Assembly (NCBI RefSeq): GCF_024198235.1
Contig: NZ_JAKCFB010000054.1
Location: 1 to 53,550 of the forward strand
DNA: 53,550 bases
Source: Myxococcus dinghuensis
GTDB taxonomy: Bacteria; Myxococcota; Myxococcia; Myxococcales; Myxococcaceae
Reading direction: 5' to 3'
Part shown: positions 34,188 through 42,962 of the stretch, piece after piece
Position numbering within the stretch: position 1 is the stretch's first letter
Layout of the letters: every line of letters begins with the position of its first letter
Translations under genes and position numbers: made by a program
Notes under the pieces: generated by a model
The model's database searches: none
What the model was told of the DNA's origin: nothing
What the model saw: only the letters and a program-made list of their open reading frames with translations

Positions 34188-35495
34188 TCATGATGCCACG
34201 CTCCTCGGGGAAGGTGCCCCCGCCGGCAATGCCAGACACGCCGTCGTGCCCTGCCCGGACGCCGAGCTCAGCTCCAGCGACCCCCCCAACTGCTCCGCCA
34301 GCGTCCGCGCCAGGAAGAGCCCCAACCCCATGCCCTCGCCCGGCGCCTTGGTCGTGAAGAACGGCTCGCCCGCCCGCGACAACACCTCCGCCGCCATCCC
34401 CGCCCCCGAATCCCGCACCTCCAGCCGCGCCCCGCCACCCCGCGCCACCACGCGCAACTCCACCGGCTTCGACGGCGCAGACGCCTGGAGCGCGTTCTTC
34501 ACCAGCCCCCGCAGCACCCGCGCCAGCGCGCGCGGAGGCCCGTGCACCTCCCACGTCCCCAGCTCCGACGGCAGCTCCACCTTCACCCGCTCCACGCCGG
34601 ACAGCTCCGCCAGCGAGTCCTCCACCAGCCGCCCCAGCGACATCGCGTGGAAGGCCTCGCCCGTCGTCTGCCCCGCGTCCGCCGACATCTGCACCAGCAC
34701 GTCCCGGCAGCGGTCCACCTGCTGGCGGATGAGCCGCAGGTCCTCGCGCACCGTCTCCGTCGTGCCCGCCGCCGCCAGCGCCCGCTCCACTTCCTTCGAC
34801 ACCACCGCGATGGTCGACAGCGGCGTGGACAGCTCGTGCGCCGCGCCCGCCGCCAGCGTCGCCAGCGAGGCCACCTTCTCCCGCCGCGCATGCAGCGCCC
34901 GCGCCTCCGCCAGCTCCTGCTCACGCGCGCCGAGCGCCCGCGTCACCCGCTGCACGAAGTACACGATGAAGCCCGCCGCCACCGCGAACGCCACCCACAT
35001 GCCGTTCAGGTGCAGCCGCATCAGCGCCGCGTGGTCCGGCCGCGACAGTCCCGGCACCAGCACCACGTCCTGCGACACGAACAGCGAACCGAACGCCGTG
35101 AGCGTGAAGGCCAGCAGGCCCCATATCCAACGCGCCGGCAGCAGCACCGTCCCCAGCGCCACGTTCACCAGGTACAGCGTGGTGAAGGGGTTGTGCGTCC
35201 CACCGCTGAGCGCCAGCAGCCCCGTGAGCACCAGCGTGTCCCACAACATCAGCTTGCCGAGGGTGCCTTCCGTCACCCGCCCGCGCGGCAGCCACACGCG
35301 CACCGCCAGGTTCGTCAGCGCCTCCAGCCCCAGCAGCGCCCCCAGCACCGGCACCGGCAACGCCAGCTCCAACCCGTACGCCGCCAGCGCGATGACCAGC
35401 GCCTGTCCCAGCAGCAGCCCCCAGCGCAGGCGCAGGAGCCACTCGAGGTTGATGCGGGCGCGGGAGTCGGGTTCGGGAGCGGCGGGGAGCGTCAT
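34188..35495 (-). CDS. RegB/PrrB-type redox sensor kinase, 435 aa
   Basis: Six transmembrane helices in the first ~190 residues carry the quinone-binding motif GGTHNPF at 98-104. HisKA follows with His220 in AAGAAHELSTPLSTIA, then the redox-active Cys263 in VDRCRDVL, and a HATPase with VKNALQASAP, DSGAGM and GMGLGLFLA. These are the two signature redox elements of RegB, which is inhibited by oxidised quinone and by Cys oxidation. The start overlaps the upstream lipoprotein gene by 4 bp (ATGA), so synthesis is coupled. It phosphorylates the RegA-like regulator encoded next. Confidence 0.95.
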   Translation of the reverse strand: MTLPAAPEPDSRARINLEWLLRLRWGLLLGQALVIALAAYGLELALPVPVLGALLGLEALTNLAVRVWLPRGRVTEGTLGKLMLWDTLVLTGLLALSGGTHNPFTTLYLVNVALGTVLLPARWIWGLLAFTLTAFGSLFVSQDVVLVPGLSRPDHAALMRLHLNGMWVAFAVAAGFIVYFVQRVTRALGAREQELAEARALHARREKVASLATLAAGAAHELSTPLSTIAVVSKEVERALAAAGTTETVREDLRLIRQQVDRCRDVLVQMSADAGQTTGEAFHAMSLGRLVEDSLAELSGVERVKVELPSELGTWEVHGPPRALARVLRGLVKNALQASAPSKPVELRVVARGGGARLEVRDSGAGMAAEVLSRAGEPFFTTKAPGEGMGLGLFLARTLAEQLGGSLELSSASGQGTTACLALPAGAPSPRSVAS

Positions 35496-36238
35496 GGCAC
35501 GGCGGAGGACTGGAGCGAGGCGGAGCGGGCCACGTTGCCCAGCAGGTCGAGGTTGCCCGGAGACCCACCGGGGGCCAGTCCATCCAGCCACAGGTCCCAC
35601 GCCAGTGTGAAGACGCGCGCGGCCTGGGGCGCGTCCTCGGACAGCTCCAGCCCGTCCAGCGACACGTCCACCGACGAGCGCCCCCGGGCCTTCACGTCGA
35701 ACGGCGCCGCGCCCCCCGCGCCCGCCACCGTCCCGCTCACGTGCAGGCTCAACCCCACCATGTCCGAGTCCCGCGCCGGGTCCACCAGCCCCACCGCGTC
35801 GTCGTCCGCCGGCTCGAAGGTGAGCCGCGCCCGGCAGTAGCGGCCCGGCGCGGGACGCAGCACCCCGAGCGACAGCACCTCGCCGTCCGTGTCCCCCAGG
35901 GGGATGATGTGCGGCGTGCCCAGCCGCGTGGCGCTCGACACCGTGTGCGCCCACGCCGTGCCCACCGGGGACAGCGCGTGCCACAGCCGCCGCCAGCCCG
36001 TCGCCTCGCACGGCAGCAGCTCCACGCTCCCCAACGTGACGCGCGCCCCGGACAGCGTGGCGGAGGCGCCCTCATCCGTGACCAGGGTGCGCTCGCCGCT
36101 GGGCCCCGGCGCGCCGCGCGAGCGCGCGGTGGTGATGCCGAGGCTCAGCGACATCCCCTCGATGCGCTCGCCCCCGCCACAGGCGGCGAGAATGAGGAGG
36201 GCGAGGGGCGGCGCGAGGGACTTCACGACGGAGGCCAT
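35492..36238 (-). CDS. lipoprotein in the RegBA operon, 248 aa
   Basis: A signal peptide ends in LLILAACGG (Cys20), giving a lipoprotein. The body is beta-rich (ARVTLGSVELLPCEATGW, CRARLTFEPADDDAVGL, SLHVSGTVAGAGG) with an acidic ADDDAVG turn. I do not recognise the family. It is sandwiched between the outer-membrane protein gene (3-bp gap) and regB (4-bp overlap), so it may be part of the sensory or transport function of this operon. MbnP-like proteins share a similar strand-rich layout, but the Cys pattern here is not convincing. Confidence 0.8.
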   Translation of the reverse strand: MASVVKSLAPPLALLILAACGGGERIEGMSLSLGITTARSRGAPGPSGERTLVTDEGASATLSGARVTLGSVELLPCEATGWRRLWHALSPVGTAWAHTVSSATRLGTPHIIPLGDTDGEVLSLGVLRPAPGRYCRARLTFEPADDDAVGLVDPARDSDMVGLSLHVSGTVAGAGGAAPFDVKARGRSSVDVSLDGLELSEDAPQAARVFTLAWDLWLDGLAPGGSPGNLDLLGNVARSASLQSSAVP

Positions 36239-36241
36239 GGC

Positions 36242-37138
36242 TCAGAGGTCGTACGCGACGGACATCATCGCGATGGGAGTGGGCGCCACGCGTCCGCGGA
36301 GCCGGTTGAAGAAGGGGACCCGCACCCCCGCGCCCACCACCACGTCCGTGGAGGGGCTGAAGAGCACGTCCGGCGACGCGTAGGCGATGAAGCCGCCGCC
36401 GTTGGCCTCCTCCTCGCCGTCGATGTCCGAGGCGCGCTCCAGGCGGCCGTCGAGCCCCATCCGCACCGCCCACTTCGCGGAGGGCTGGTACTGCGCGGCG
36501 GCCGTGGTGCGCACGGAGGCGCCCGCGCGGTAGCCCAGGATGCCGCGCGTGGGCAGGAAGCCCGTGGCGCTCACGAGGAAGGACCACTCCCCCCGGAAGT
36601 GCTGGTAGGCGAGCCCCGCCAACGGGTCCACGGAGCCGCTGCCCAACTGCGTGTCCAACCCCAGGAGCGCCCCGTCCTCCGCGCGCAGCTTCGGCGCGGT
36701 GGGCAGCTTCACCCCCACCAGCACGCTGAACAGGTGGTCCGCGGAGAACTCCCGGTCCTTGAAGAGGAACGCCTTGGCGGTCAGCTCGACGTCGCCCACG
36801 CCCCAGCCGCGCTCGCGCGACAGGCTCACCTCGCGAATCTCACGGGCTTGCAGGGGCAGGGTGGCGGACAGGAACAGCCAGGGGAACGGGGCGAAGGCCG
36901 CGGCCACGTCCAGGCGCGCCTCGCGCAGCCGCAGGGCGTCCACGCGGTCGTTTCCCACCGTCTGCCCCCAGGCGCGCAGCGTGGTGGACAGGCGCAGGCG
37001 CCCGGCGAAGGGCTGCTCCGTGCCCATGGACATGAGCGTCGGGTCGCCACAGGCGCAGGTGGCGCAGGCCCAGGCGCTGGAGCCGGGGAGGAGCACCAGG
37101 GCGGCGCTCAGCAGGAAGGGCAGGTGGGAGGCTCTCAC
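36242..37138 (-). CDS. outer-membrane/periplasmic transporter-like protein with CxxCxC near the N-terminus, 298 aa
   Basis: It starts with GTG. A signal peptide (LPFLLSAALVLLPGSSAWA) is followed directly by CATCACGDPTLMSMG, a CxxCxC cluster that could bind metal. The remainder is a beta-barrel-like series (RLRLSTTLRAWGQTVG, LFLSATLPLQAREI, HLFSVLVGVKLPTAPKL, AGASVRTTAAAQYQPSAKW) ending in SVAYDL. It is the first gene of the regBA operon. In other bacteria I recall similar CxxCxC barrel proteins near redox or copper genes, so the operon may sense metal or redox stress in the envelope. Confidence 0.78.
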   Translation of the reverse strand: MRASHLPFLLSAALVLLPGSSAWACATCACGDPTLMSMGTEQPFAGRLRLSTTLRAWGQTVGNDRVDALRLREARLDVAAAFAPFPWLFLSATLPLQAREIREVSLSRERGWGVGDVELTAKAFLFKDREFSADHLFSVLVGVKLPTAPKLRAEDGALLGLDTQLGSGSVDPLAGLAYQHFRGEWSFLVSATGFLPTRGILGYRAGASVRTTAAAQYQPSAKWAVRMGLDGRLERASDIDGEEEANGGGFIAYASPDVLFSPSTDVVVGAGVRVPFFNRLRGRVAPTPIAMMSVAYDL

Positions 37139-37343
37139 GACGGACGGCAGGATACGCGCCGCCCCTCGCCCCGGTGTGCGGCGTGTTGTCGCAGCGCGGA
37201 CGGTGGACCCGGCGGACGCCCTGGCCCCAGGGAGGGCGGGCGAGGGGGCGGGCCCCGGCTGTCCCTCGGGAAGTCATGGGCACCTTGTTCGTTGGGAGGT
37301 TCCACGCCCCGGCGTCCTGGGGGGAAGGAGACAGGAGGCGTCC

Positions 37344-37781
37344 ATGGGAGTGCTCGCGCCGATTGGTCGGCTGCTCTTCTCGGCCATCTTCATCACCAGC
37401 GGCCTGAATCACTTCTTCCAGCTGGAGGCCCTGACCGCCGTCGCGCGCAACGCGGGGGTGCCCGAGCCCCAGTGGGCGGTGCTCCTGTCCGGCCTGGCCC
37501 TGGTGGTGGGCGGGCTGTGCGTGCTGCTGGGCGTCTTCGCGCGCCTGGGCGCCGCGGCCATCGCCCTGTTCCTCGTGTGCGCGGCGTTCATGGTCCACCG
37601 CTTCTGGCTGGTCACCGACCCGGTGATGGCCCAGGACCAGCTCATCCACTTCATGAAGAACCTCTCCATGGCCGGAGGCGCGCTCTTCATCGTGTACTTC
37701 GGCCCCGGCCCCTTCAGCCTGAGGCGCAAGGGCCGGGAGTCCGGCCTCGGCGGCGGGCGGCTCGGCCTGCCCATGCGCTGA
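37344..37781 (+). CDS. DoxX-family membrane protein, 145 aa
   Basis: The start is set by AGGAGG (37333-37338). Four hydrophobic helices make the DoxX fold: IGRLLFSAIFITSGLNHFF, WAVLLSGLALVVGGLCVLLG, LGAAAIALFLVCAAFMV and NLSMAGGALFIVYFG. DoxX-like proteins are integral membrane proteins linked to quinone or thiosulfate metabolism in some bacteria. It lies divergent from the RegBA operon across 205 bp, so shared redox regulation is conceivable but unproven. Confidence 0.9.
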   Translation: MGVLAPIGRLLFSAIFITSGLNHFFQLEALTAVARNAGVPEPQWAVLLSGLALVVGGLCVLLGVFARLGAAAIALFLVCAAFMVHRFWLVTDPVMAQDQLIHFMKNLSMAGGALFIVYFGPGPFSLRRKGRESGLGGGRLGLPMR

Positions 37782-37796
37782 GCCGCGCGCAGGGCC

Positions 37797-38102
37797 TCAG
37801 TCCGCGGCCACGGCCGTGGCCGGCGCGGAGGTCTCCGGAACCCAGGTGATGAACCGGGCCGCCTCCGGCACGTTGCGCTTCAGCTTGTCGCAGGGCACCG
37901 GTGACACCGCGAAGTTGGCGTTGCCACCCTGGGAGACCAGGTGGCAGGTCTCCGTGCGCGGGTCGATGAGGTAGTTGAACGTCGTGTCGATTTGAACGAC
38001 GTGGAACTTGGTCTGATGGTCCAGCTGGACCCGCGTGACCTCCGCGTGCGGCATGCACGCGGGGAGGACCAGCGCGGCGAGGGCGATGAGGAGTGGGCGC
38101 AT
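37797..38102 (-). CDS. small lipoprotein, 101 aa
   Basis: A signal peptide with lipobox LVLPACMP (lipidated Cys16) is followed by a short domain: VTRVQLDHQTKFHVVQIDTT, NYLIDPRTETCHLVSQGG, FAVSPVPCDKLKR. Two Cys may form a disulfide. Family unknown. It is encoded on the same strand as the metallophosphoesterase gene upstream (26-bp gap), so the two may be cotranscribed. Confidence 0.75.
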   Translation of the reverse strand: MRPLLIALAALVLPACMPHAEVTRVQLDHQTKFHVVQIDTTFNYLIDPRTETCHLVSQGGNANFAVSPVPCDKLKRNVPEAARFITWVPETSAPATAVAAD

Positions 38103-38128
38103 GGGCTCACCCTAACGCACTCTCACTG

Positions 38129-39031
38129 TCAGTGCGTGGCCGCTGTCATTCTCTGGCGCAGCGTGAAGAACGCCACCTCCGGCTCGCTGCCGCGGCGCAG
38201 GTAGGGACCGCCGAAGCCGAAGCCGAGGCCGCGGTTCACGTAGAGCTGGTTGCCGTTCACCTGGTAGTGGCCGCTGATGTAGGGCTGGCCGGCGCGGCGG
38301 AAGAGGGCCTCGGTGAGGCCCCGGACGATGAACTGCCCGCCGTGGGTGTGCCCGGAGAACTGCACGAGCCCCGCCCGCGCGGGCAGCTTCTCCACCGTGG
38401 GCGGCGTGTGCGCGAGCACCAGCCGGGTGCCCGTCTCCGGCGCGCCCCGGAACGTGGCCTCCACGTCGTCGCGGCCGGTGCGCCCGTCGTCCACGCCCAG
38501 CACCGTCACCGGCCCGCCGCGCACGTGCACCACGCGGTGCTCGTTCTGGAGGACGGTGTAGCCCAGGTGCTCGAAGCAGCCGCGCAGGTACGCCGCGTCC
38601 ACCCAGTGGTCGTGGTTGCCCAGCACGACGAAGACGCGGCCGGTGAGCCCGGAGAGCACCTCGCGCACGCGCGGCAGGGGCTTGGGGCTGTGCGTGACGT
38701 AGTCGCCGGTGAGGAAGACCAGGTCGGGCCGCTCGGCGTTGACGGCCTCCACCGCGCGGCGGATGCGCAGCTCGGAGGTGGCCTGGCCCACGTGGACGTC
38801 CGACAACTGCGCCACGCGCAGGCCGTCATGACACTCCGGCAGGTGGGGCAGGTGGAGCACGTTCTCCGTGAGGGTGAAGTGGTCGCGCAGGCGCAGGCGC
38901 CGCGGCGGTCGGAGCGGATCCTCCCCACTCCAGGCCACCAGCTCGTTGCGCCCCTCGGACAGGCTCTCCAGGCCGAAGGGGCTGGAGGAGGACGGGGCGG
39001 AGCGACGGCGAGCCAGGCGTCTGAGGCGCAT
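38129..39031 (-). CDS. metallophosphoesterase, 300 aa
   Basis: A calcineurin-like phosphoesterase with the five blocks in order: Asp78-x-His80 (LSDVHVG), Gly-Asp110 (LTGDYVTH), Asn139-His-Asp (VLGNHDHW), a His in VLAHTP, and GHTHGGQ near residue 230. These bind a dinuclear metal centre. The N-terminal ~65 residues are Arg/Ser-rich and may include an anchor or be partly untranslated; the ATG at 39031 is the first reasonable start. The closest named relatives I recall are YkuE/YaeI-like enzymes, which act on phosphodiesters such as lipid intermediates; the substrate here is unknown. Confidence 0.9.
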   Translation of the reverse strand: MRLRRLARRRSAPSSSSPFGLESLSEGRNELVAWSGEDPLRPPRRLRLRDHFTLTENVLHLPHLPECHDGLRVAQLSDVHVGQATSELRIRRAVEAVNAERPDLVFLTGDYVTHSPKPLPRVREVLSGLTGRVFVVLGNHDHWVDAAYLRGCFEHLGYTVLQNEHRVVHVRGGPVTVLGVDDGRTGRDDVEATFRGAPETGTRLVLAHTPPTVEKLPARAGLVQFSGHTHGGQFIVRGLTEALFRRAGQPYISGHYQVNGNQLYVNRGLGFGFGGPYLRRGSEPEVAFFTLRQRMTAATH

Positions 39032-39277
39032 GCGGTGCGGGTCCTTTCCGGGCCGGGAGCTGCGAGCCCCCGATTCTACGGAGCCAGGGGAGGTGGGTTG
39101 AAGCAGGTCTCCCACGCACGCCTGGTCGCCCAGCGGCCGGCGCGCGAGGTGACGGAAAAACCCATCGGATTCAGGGAAGATTCCGGGGAGGCAGCCGGCC
39201 TTCCTTCCACCATTGGACACAGTCCGGAGGCACACGCTGTGACGGCGTCCGACGAGGTTGGTAGACACGCGGAGACG

Positions 39278-40546
39278 ATGAGCCCGCGGCCTGGGACGGC
39301 CCCCGACATAGGTCCGGACGCGATGACGCCAGCAGGTGATGGTGGAGGACGGCAGGCGCCGAGCGAGGGGGTGCGTCCCGTCGCCCTCGCCGAACTCATG
39401 CCCACGCTGCCCCTGGGCATGGCGGTGGTGGACCGCGAGCTGCGCTTCGTGGAGGTGAGCGACGCGCTGGCCGCGCTCAACGGCCAGCCGCGCGAGGCCC
39501 ACCTGGGACGTCTCATGACGGAGGTGATGAGCCCCCACTCGTCCCTGGGCGACACGGCCCGGCGGGTGCGCCGCGTGCTGGAGACGGGCGAGGCGCTGGA
39601 CGGCGTGGAGATCATCCACCGCGAGCCGGGCGGGAGCGTGGACCGCACGCGCGTGTTCCGCGCCAGCTACCACCCGGTGCGCCGCGACGGGCAGGTGGTC
39701 GCCGCGTGCATCTACGTGGAGGACCTGACCGAGCGCCGCCGCGTGGAGGCCCAGCGCGACGCCGGCGCCGCCCGCGAGCGCAGCGTGCGCGAGCAGGCCC
39801 TCAAGGAGACGCAGGAGGCGGTGCGCGCCCGCGACGAGTTCCTCAGCGTCGCGGCCCACGAGCTGCGCACCCCGCTGACGAGCATGCGGCTGCACCTGCA
39901 ACTGCTCCTGCGGCAGGTGACCGGCGCGGAGCCCGCCCTGGGCCAGGAGCTGGCGCCGCGCGGCCAGGTGCTGGAGCGGCAGTTGGCGCGGCTGGGCAGC
40001 CTGGTGAACACGCTGCTGGACGTGTCGCGCCTGGCGGCGGGGAAGCTGAGCCTGGAGCCGCGCGAGCTGGACCTGGTGCAGGTGGTCCGGCAGATGGTGG
40101 ACGCCTTCTCCGAGGAGTTCGCCCGCGCCGGCTGCGAGCTGGCCGTGCACGTCTCCGGCTCCGTGGTGGGGCAGTGGGACCCGCTGCGCGTGGAGCAGGT
40201 GCTGGTGAACCTCCTGTCCAATGCGGCCAAGTACGGCGCGGGCCAGCCGGTGGAGGTGTCGCTGGTGGGCGAGGGCACCATGGCGGTGCTGGCCGTGAAG
40301 GACCACGGCATCGGCATCTCCGAGGACGGCATGGCGCGGCTGTTCGGCAAGTTCGAGCGCGCCGTCTCCGAACGCCACTACGGCGGCCTGGGGCTGGGGC
40401 TCTACATCACCCGTCAAATCGTCGAGGCCATGGGCGGCAGCATCACCGTGCGCTCGGCGCAGGGGCAGGGCTCCACCTTCATCCTGCGCCTGCCCACCCA
40501 GCCCCGGTCCGCGTCCGCCCTCGCCGCGCAGGCGGCGGGCAAATAG
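39278..40546 (+). CDS. PAS-HisKA-HATPase sensor kinase, 422 aa
   Basis: A short N-terminus, then one PAS domain (LPLGMAVVDRELRFVEVSD to about 155), a coiled-coil linker (EAQRDAGAARERSVREQ), HisKA with His194 in VAAHELRTPLTSMR, and a HATPase with LLSNAAKYGAG, KDHGIGISED and HYGGLGLGLYITRQIV. It lacks membrane segments and a receiver. The ATG at 39278 is used. This transmitter belongs to the HELRTP subgroup, like the REC-REC-PAS kinase at 46188, and unlike the HDLRNP kinases at 10-24 kb. Confidence 0.88.
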   Translation: MSPRPGTAPDIGPDAMTPAGDGGGRQAPSEGVRPVALAELMPTLPLGMAVVDRELRFVEVSDALAALNGQPREAHLGRLMTEVMSPHSSLGDTARRVRRVLETGEALDGVEIIHREPGGSVDRTRVFRASYHPVRRDGQVVAACIYVEDLTERRRVEAQRDAGAARERSVREQALKETQEAVRARDEFLSVAAHELRTPLTSMRLHLQLLLRQVTGAEPALGQELAPRGQVLERQLARLGSLVNTLLDVSRLAAGKLSLEPRELDLVQVVRQMVDAFSEEFARAGCELAVHVSGSVVGQWDPLRVEQVLVNLLSNAAKYGAGQPVEVSLVGEGTMAVLAVKDHGIGISEDGMARLFGKFERAVSERHYGGLGLGLYITRQIVEAMGGSITVRSAQGQGSTFILRLPTQPRSASALAAQAAGK

Positions 40547-40549
40547 GGC

Positions 40550-40588
40550 GACGGGGCGCCCCCCCGACACGCGGAAGGACGCCCCGTC
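40550..40588. terminator. bidirectional terminator-like hairpin
   Basis: GACGGGGCG and CGCCCCGTC are perfect 9-bp arms, 3 bp after the kinase stop and 20 bp from the end of the convergent lipoprotein gene. There is no T tract, so termination is likely but weak. Confidence 0.5.
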
Positions 40589-40608
40589 GTGTGTCACGCG
40601 GCGTCGGG

Positions 40609-42135
40609 TCAGTACCCGCGGAGCACGAACACCTTGCCGTCGACGAGCACGTACAGCGCGGAGGGCGTCACGCGCGGGTCGTAGACGAGCTGCCCGACCT
40701 TGGAGCCGCCGACGCCGGCGACCTTCTCCATCTGCTTGTCGGGCGTCAGGCGCCACAGGCCGCGGTTCACCGTGCCCACGAACAGCGAGCCGTCGTCCGT
40801 GGCGGCCAGCGCCGTGTACGCGTCGGTGCCGGCCCCCTCGACCTTCACGTAGTTGACGTCGTCGTACTTCAGCGGAGTGCCCTGGCGCTTGCGGCCCTCG
40901 AACTGCCACAGGCCGTCCTGGAGGCTGGCGACGTAGAAGTGGCCGTCCTGTGTCTGCTGGAAGCCGCGCCAGAGGTTGAAGGGGGCCTTGTCGTGGCGCG
41001 CGTCATCCGCGCCCGGGTTGACCGGGTCGACGAAGGTGTTGAGCGCGTAGAGGGCGGGCTCCACGTCGGCGGGCATGTCCGGCTCGCGGGACTCCGAATC
41101 CCACCACTCCAGCGATTCGTTGGGCGGGATGATGCCGATCTTCCACTCGTTGGCGATGAGCAGGTGGCCCTCCGGGGAGATGCCCAGCCCGTAGGTGTAG
41201 CCCATCTGCTGCGTCCTCTTGTCCCGGCCCGTGGTCGGGTCCGTCGTCACCAGGTCCCACTTGGGGTGCCGGTGGCTGTTGTACGTGTACCCGCGGATGC
41301 GCGTCACGCCGTGGTTCGTGCCGATGTAGACCTCGCCCTCGTAGGGGCCGCGCATGACGCGCACGCACGAGAAGACGGAGCGGTCCTCGTCGTAGTGGAA
41401 GTCGTTGGTGTTCTGGATGCCCAGCCGCTCGCCGCCGCCGGGGCGGCTGGTGCCGGCCGACTGGGAGAGGTGCTCGCGCAGCACGACGTCCGTGCCCGTG
41501 TCGTCGATGCGCACCACGTCCATGTCGCCCCGGAGGAACTCGGCGTAGCGCGCCTCGGAGAAGTCCGGCTCGCCGCGACTGGCGATGCGCGAGCTGGGGC
41601 CGCCGGGGACGACGTCGTCGGTGCGGTAGCCCACGTAGGCCTCGCCGGCCTTGCCACCGCAGATGACGGTGGAGCCGCTGGCGCGGCCGTTGCCGGCCTG
41701 GCCCACGGGGTGGCTCGTCCACAGCACGGACGTCGTGCCCGCGCGCAGCACGCCGATGCGGTCGCCGTCCAGCACCCAGATGTTGTGCGCGCCGTCCACC
41801 GACACCGACTGCACGCGCGGGATGCCGTACTTCGACGAGTAGTTCGTCACCGCGTCCGTGGGCCAGGGGCCCTCGGGCGGAAGCGTCGTGCCGCCATCCG
41901 TGCCCGCGTCACTCCCCGCGTCCGTCCCCGCGTCGGTGCCGGAGTCCGGGGCGTCCCCGGCGTCCGTGCCCGCGTCCGTCCCGGCGTCCTCGTCGCCGGC
42001 GTCGCCTCCGCCGTCCTCGGGCGGCTGGACGATGTCGTCATCCGCTGTCCCGGCGGGGGAATCGTTCGAGCCGCCGCAGGCCCACGCCGCCACCACCGCC
42101 ACCCCGATACACGCGCCCAACAGTCGTCGAATCAC
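40609..42135 (-). CDS. lipoprotein with Asp-Ala-Gly repeats and propeller-like domain, 508 aa
   Basis: It starts at GTG (42135) behind GGAGGA. The lipobox is VVAAWACGG (Cys20). A low-complexity stalk follows, made of DAGTDAG-type units (about 40-85), then a long beta-rich region with repeated strand motifs such as SVSVDGAHNIWVLDGDRIGV, GYTYGLGISPEGHLLIANE and GHFYVASLQDGLWQFEG. This is a likely six- to eight-bladed beta-propeller. The acidic stalk probably holds the propeller off the membrane. Ligand unknown. Confidence 0.8.
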   Translation of the reverse strand: MIRRLLGACIGVAVVAAWACGGSNDSPAGTADDDIVQPPEDGGGDAGDEDAGTDAGTDAGDAPDSGTDAGTDAGSDAGTDGGTTLPPEGPWPTDAVTNYSSKYGIPRVQSVSVDGAHNIWVLDGDRIGVLRAGTTSVLWTSHPVGQAGNGRASGSTVICGGKAGEAYVGYRTDDVVPGGPSSRIASRGEPDFSEARYAEFLRGDMDVVRIDDTGTDVVLREHLSQSAGTSRPGGGERLGIQNTNDFHYDEDRSVFSCVRVMRGPYEGEVYIGTNHGVTRIRGYTYNSHRHPKWDLVTTDPTTGRDKRTQQMGYTYGLGISPEGHLLIANEWKIGIIPPNESLEWWDSESREPDMPADVEPALYALNTFVDPVNPGADDARHDKAPFNLWRGFQQTQDGHFYVASLQDGLWQFEGRKRQGTPLKYDDVNYVKVEGAGTDAYTALAATDDGSLFVGTVNRGLWRLTPDKQMEKVAGVGGSKVGQLVYDPRVTPSALYVLVDGKVFVLRGY

Positions 42136-42213
42136 CGCTTCCTCCCGTCCCCGGTCCGGAGCAAGCGGCGTACCGGGCCTTGCTCGGGGGCGGGCGAGGA
42201 AGAAGGGAAGAAC

Positions 42214-42255
42214 CCTTCCCACGCGATGGCGGAGCGGGGGCGCGGCGTGGGAAGG
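42214..42255. promoter_or_regulatory. 11-bp inverted repeat upstream of the propeller lipoprotein gene
   Basis: CCTTCCCACGC and GCGTGGGAAGG are perfect arms separated by 20 bp, followed on the plus strand by ATTTT. It sits about 80 bp upstream of the GTG start at 42135, so it may be an operator or a terminator. Confidence 0.4.
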
Positions 42256-42300
42256 ATTTTGTCCACGCGGGGCGCGCGGTGGGCCACGGCGCACGAAAAC

Positions 42301-42330
42301 GGGGCTGGACGGTGGTGCCCGTCCAGCCCC
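42301..42330 (-). terminator. rho-independent-type terminator after the exported protein gene
   Basis: A perfect 12-bp stem, GGGGCTGGACGG and CCGTCCAGCCCC, with a six-base loop. On the minus strand it is followed by GTTTTCG. It lies 44 bp after the stop of the exported protein gene (42374-42835), the right place for its terminator. Confidence 0.75.
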
Positions 42331-42373
42331 GCGTGTTCCCCCAGGTGCCCTGGAAGGGCCTCGCCCCTCCGCG

Positions 42374-42835
42374 CTACTTCTTCTCCTTGGGGCTGGTGGC
42401 CTTCAGCTCCACGGCGATGGGGTCGTCCCCGTCCAACTGGAACTTGGCGCGCACCGCGGAGCCCTCCGGAATCTGGTCCGCGCGAATCTTCTTCCCGTCC
42501 AGCGTCACCGCGGTCTGGGCCTTCACGTCCAGCTTCGCGTCCGGCAGGTCCGTGCGCGCGATGGTGACCTTGTCCTTGTCGGCCTTCGTCACCTTGCCCT
42601 GGATGTCCAGGGCGTGGCGCTTCTGGTACGGGTCGTTCTGTCCGTTGACCGCGGCGGCCTCCTTGGCGCCGCCGTTGAGGCCCCGGCCCACCTCGCTGGC
42701 GTCCACGCCCGTCCCGACGCGCTGCTCGGCCTTGGGGACCTGCGACTGCGACGGCGGCGGCGGCTCCTGCTGCGCGCTCTGTGCGAACGCGGCGGTCCCC
42801 AGGCCCAGGGCCAGCGTGGCGATGAGCTTCTTCAT
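42374..42835 (-). CDS. secreted hypothetical protein (DUF5666-like), 153 aa
   Basis: A signal peptide (LIATLALGLGTAAFAQS) and a GGAGCAGG upstream ribosome site are clear. After a Pro/Gln linker comes a small beta domain typical of OB-like DUF5666 units: LDIQGKVTKADKDKVTIART, LDVKAQTAVTLDGKKIRADQ, GSAVRAKFQLDGDDPIAVEL, ending in Lys-rich PKEKK. The fold and the repeat of short strands fit an extracytoplasmic binding module. The ligand is unknown. A strong terminator follows the gene. Confidence 0.78.
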   Translation of the reverse strand: MKKLIATLALGLGTAAFAQSAQQEPPPPSQSQVPKAEQRVGTGVDASEVGRGLNGGAKEAAAVNGQNDPYQKRHALDIQGKVTKADKDKVTIARTDLPDAKLDVKAQTAVTLDGKKIRADQIPEGSAVRAKFQLDGDDPIAVELKATSPKEKK

Positions 42836-42962
42836 GTGTCCTGCTCCCTTCCGGCTGACTGCGTTCTGGGAGCAAGGGTGGGGAGGCTGCCGCCCGTCGC
42901 CAACCTGCCCGGTCCGGCGCCGCGGCTTCCCGGCCGGTGGGCAGGCGACCAGGGGCGCGCGC

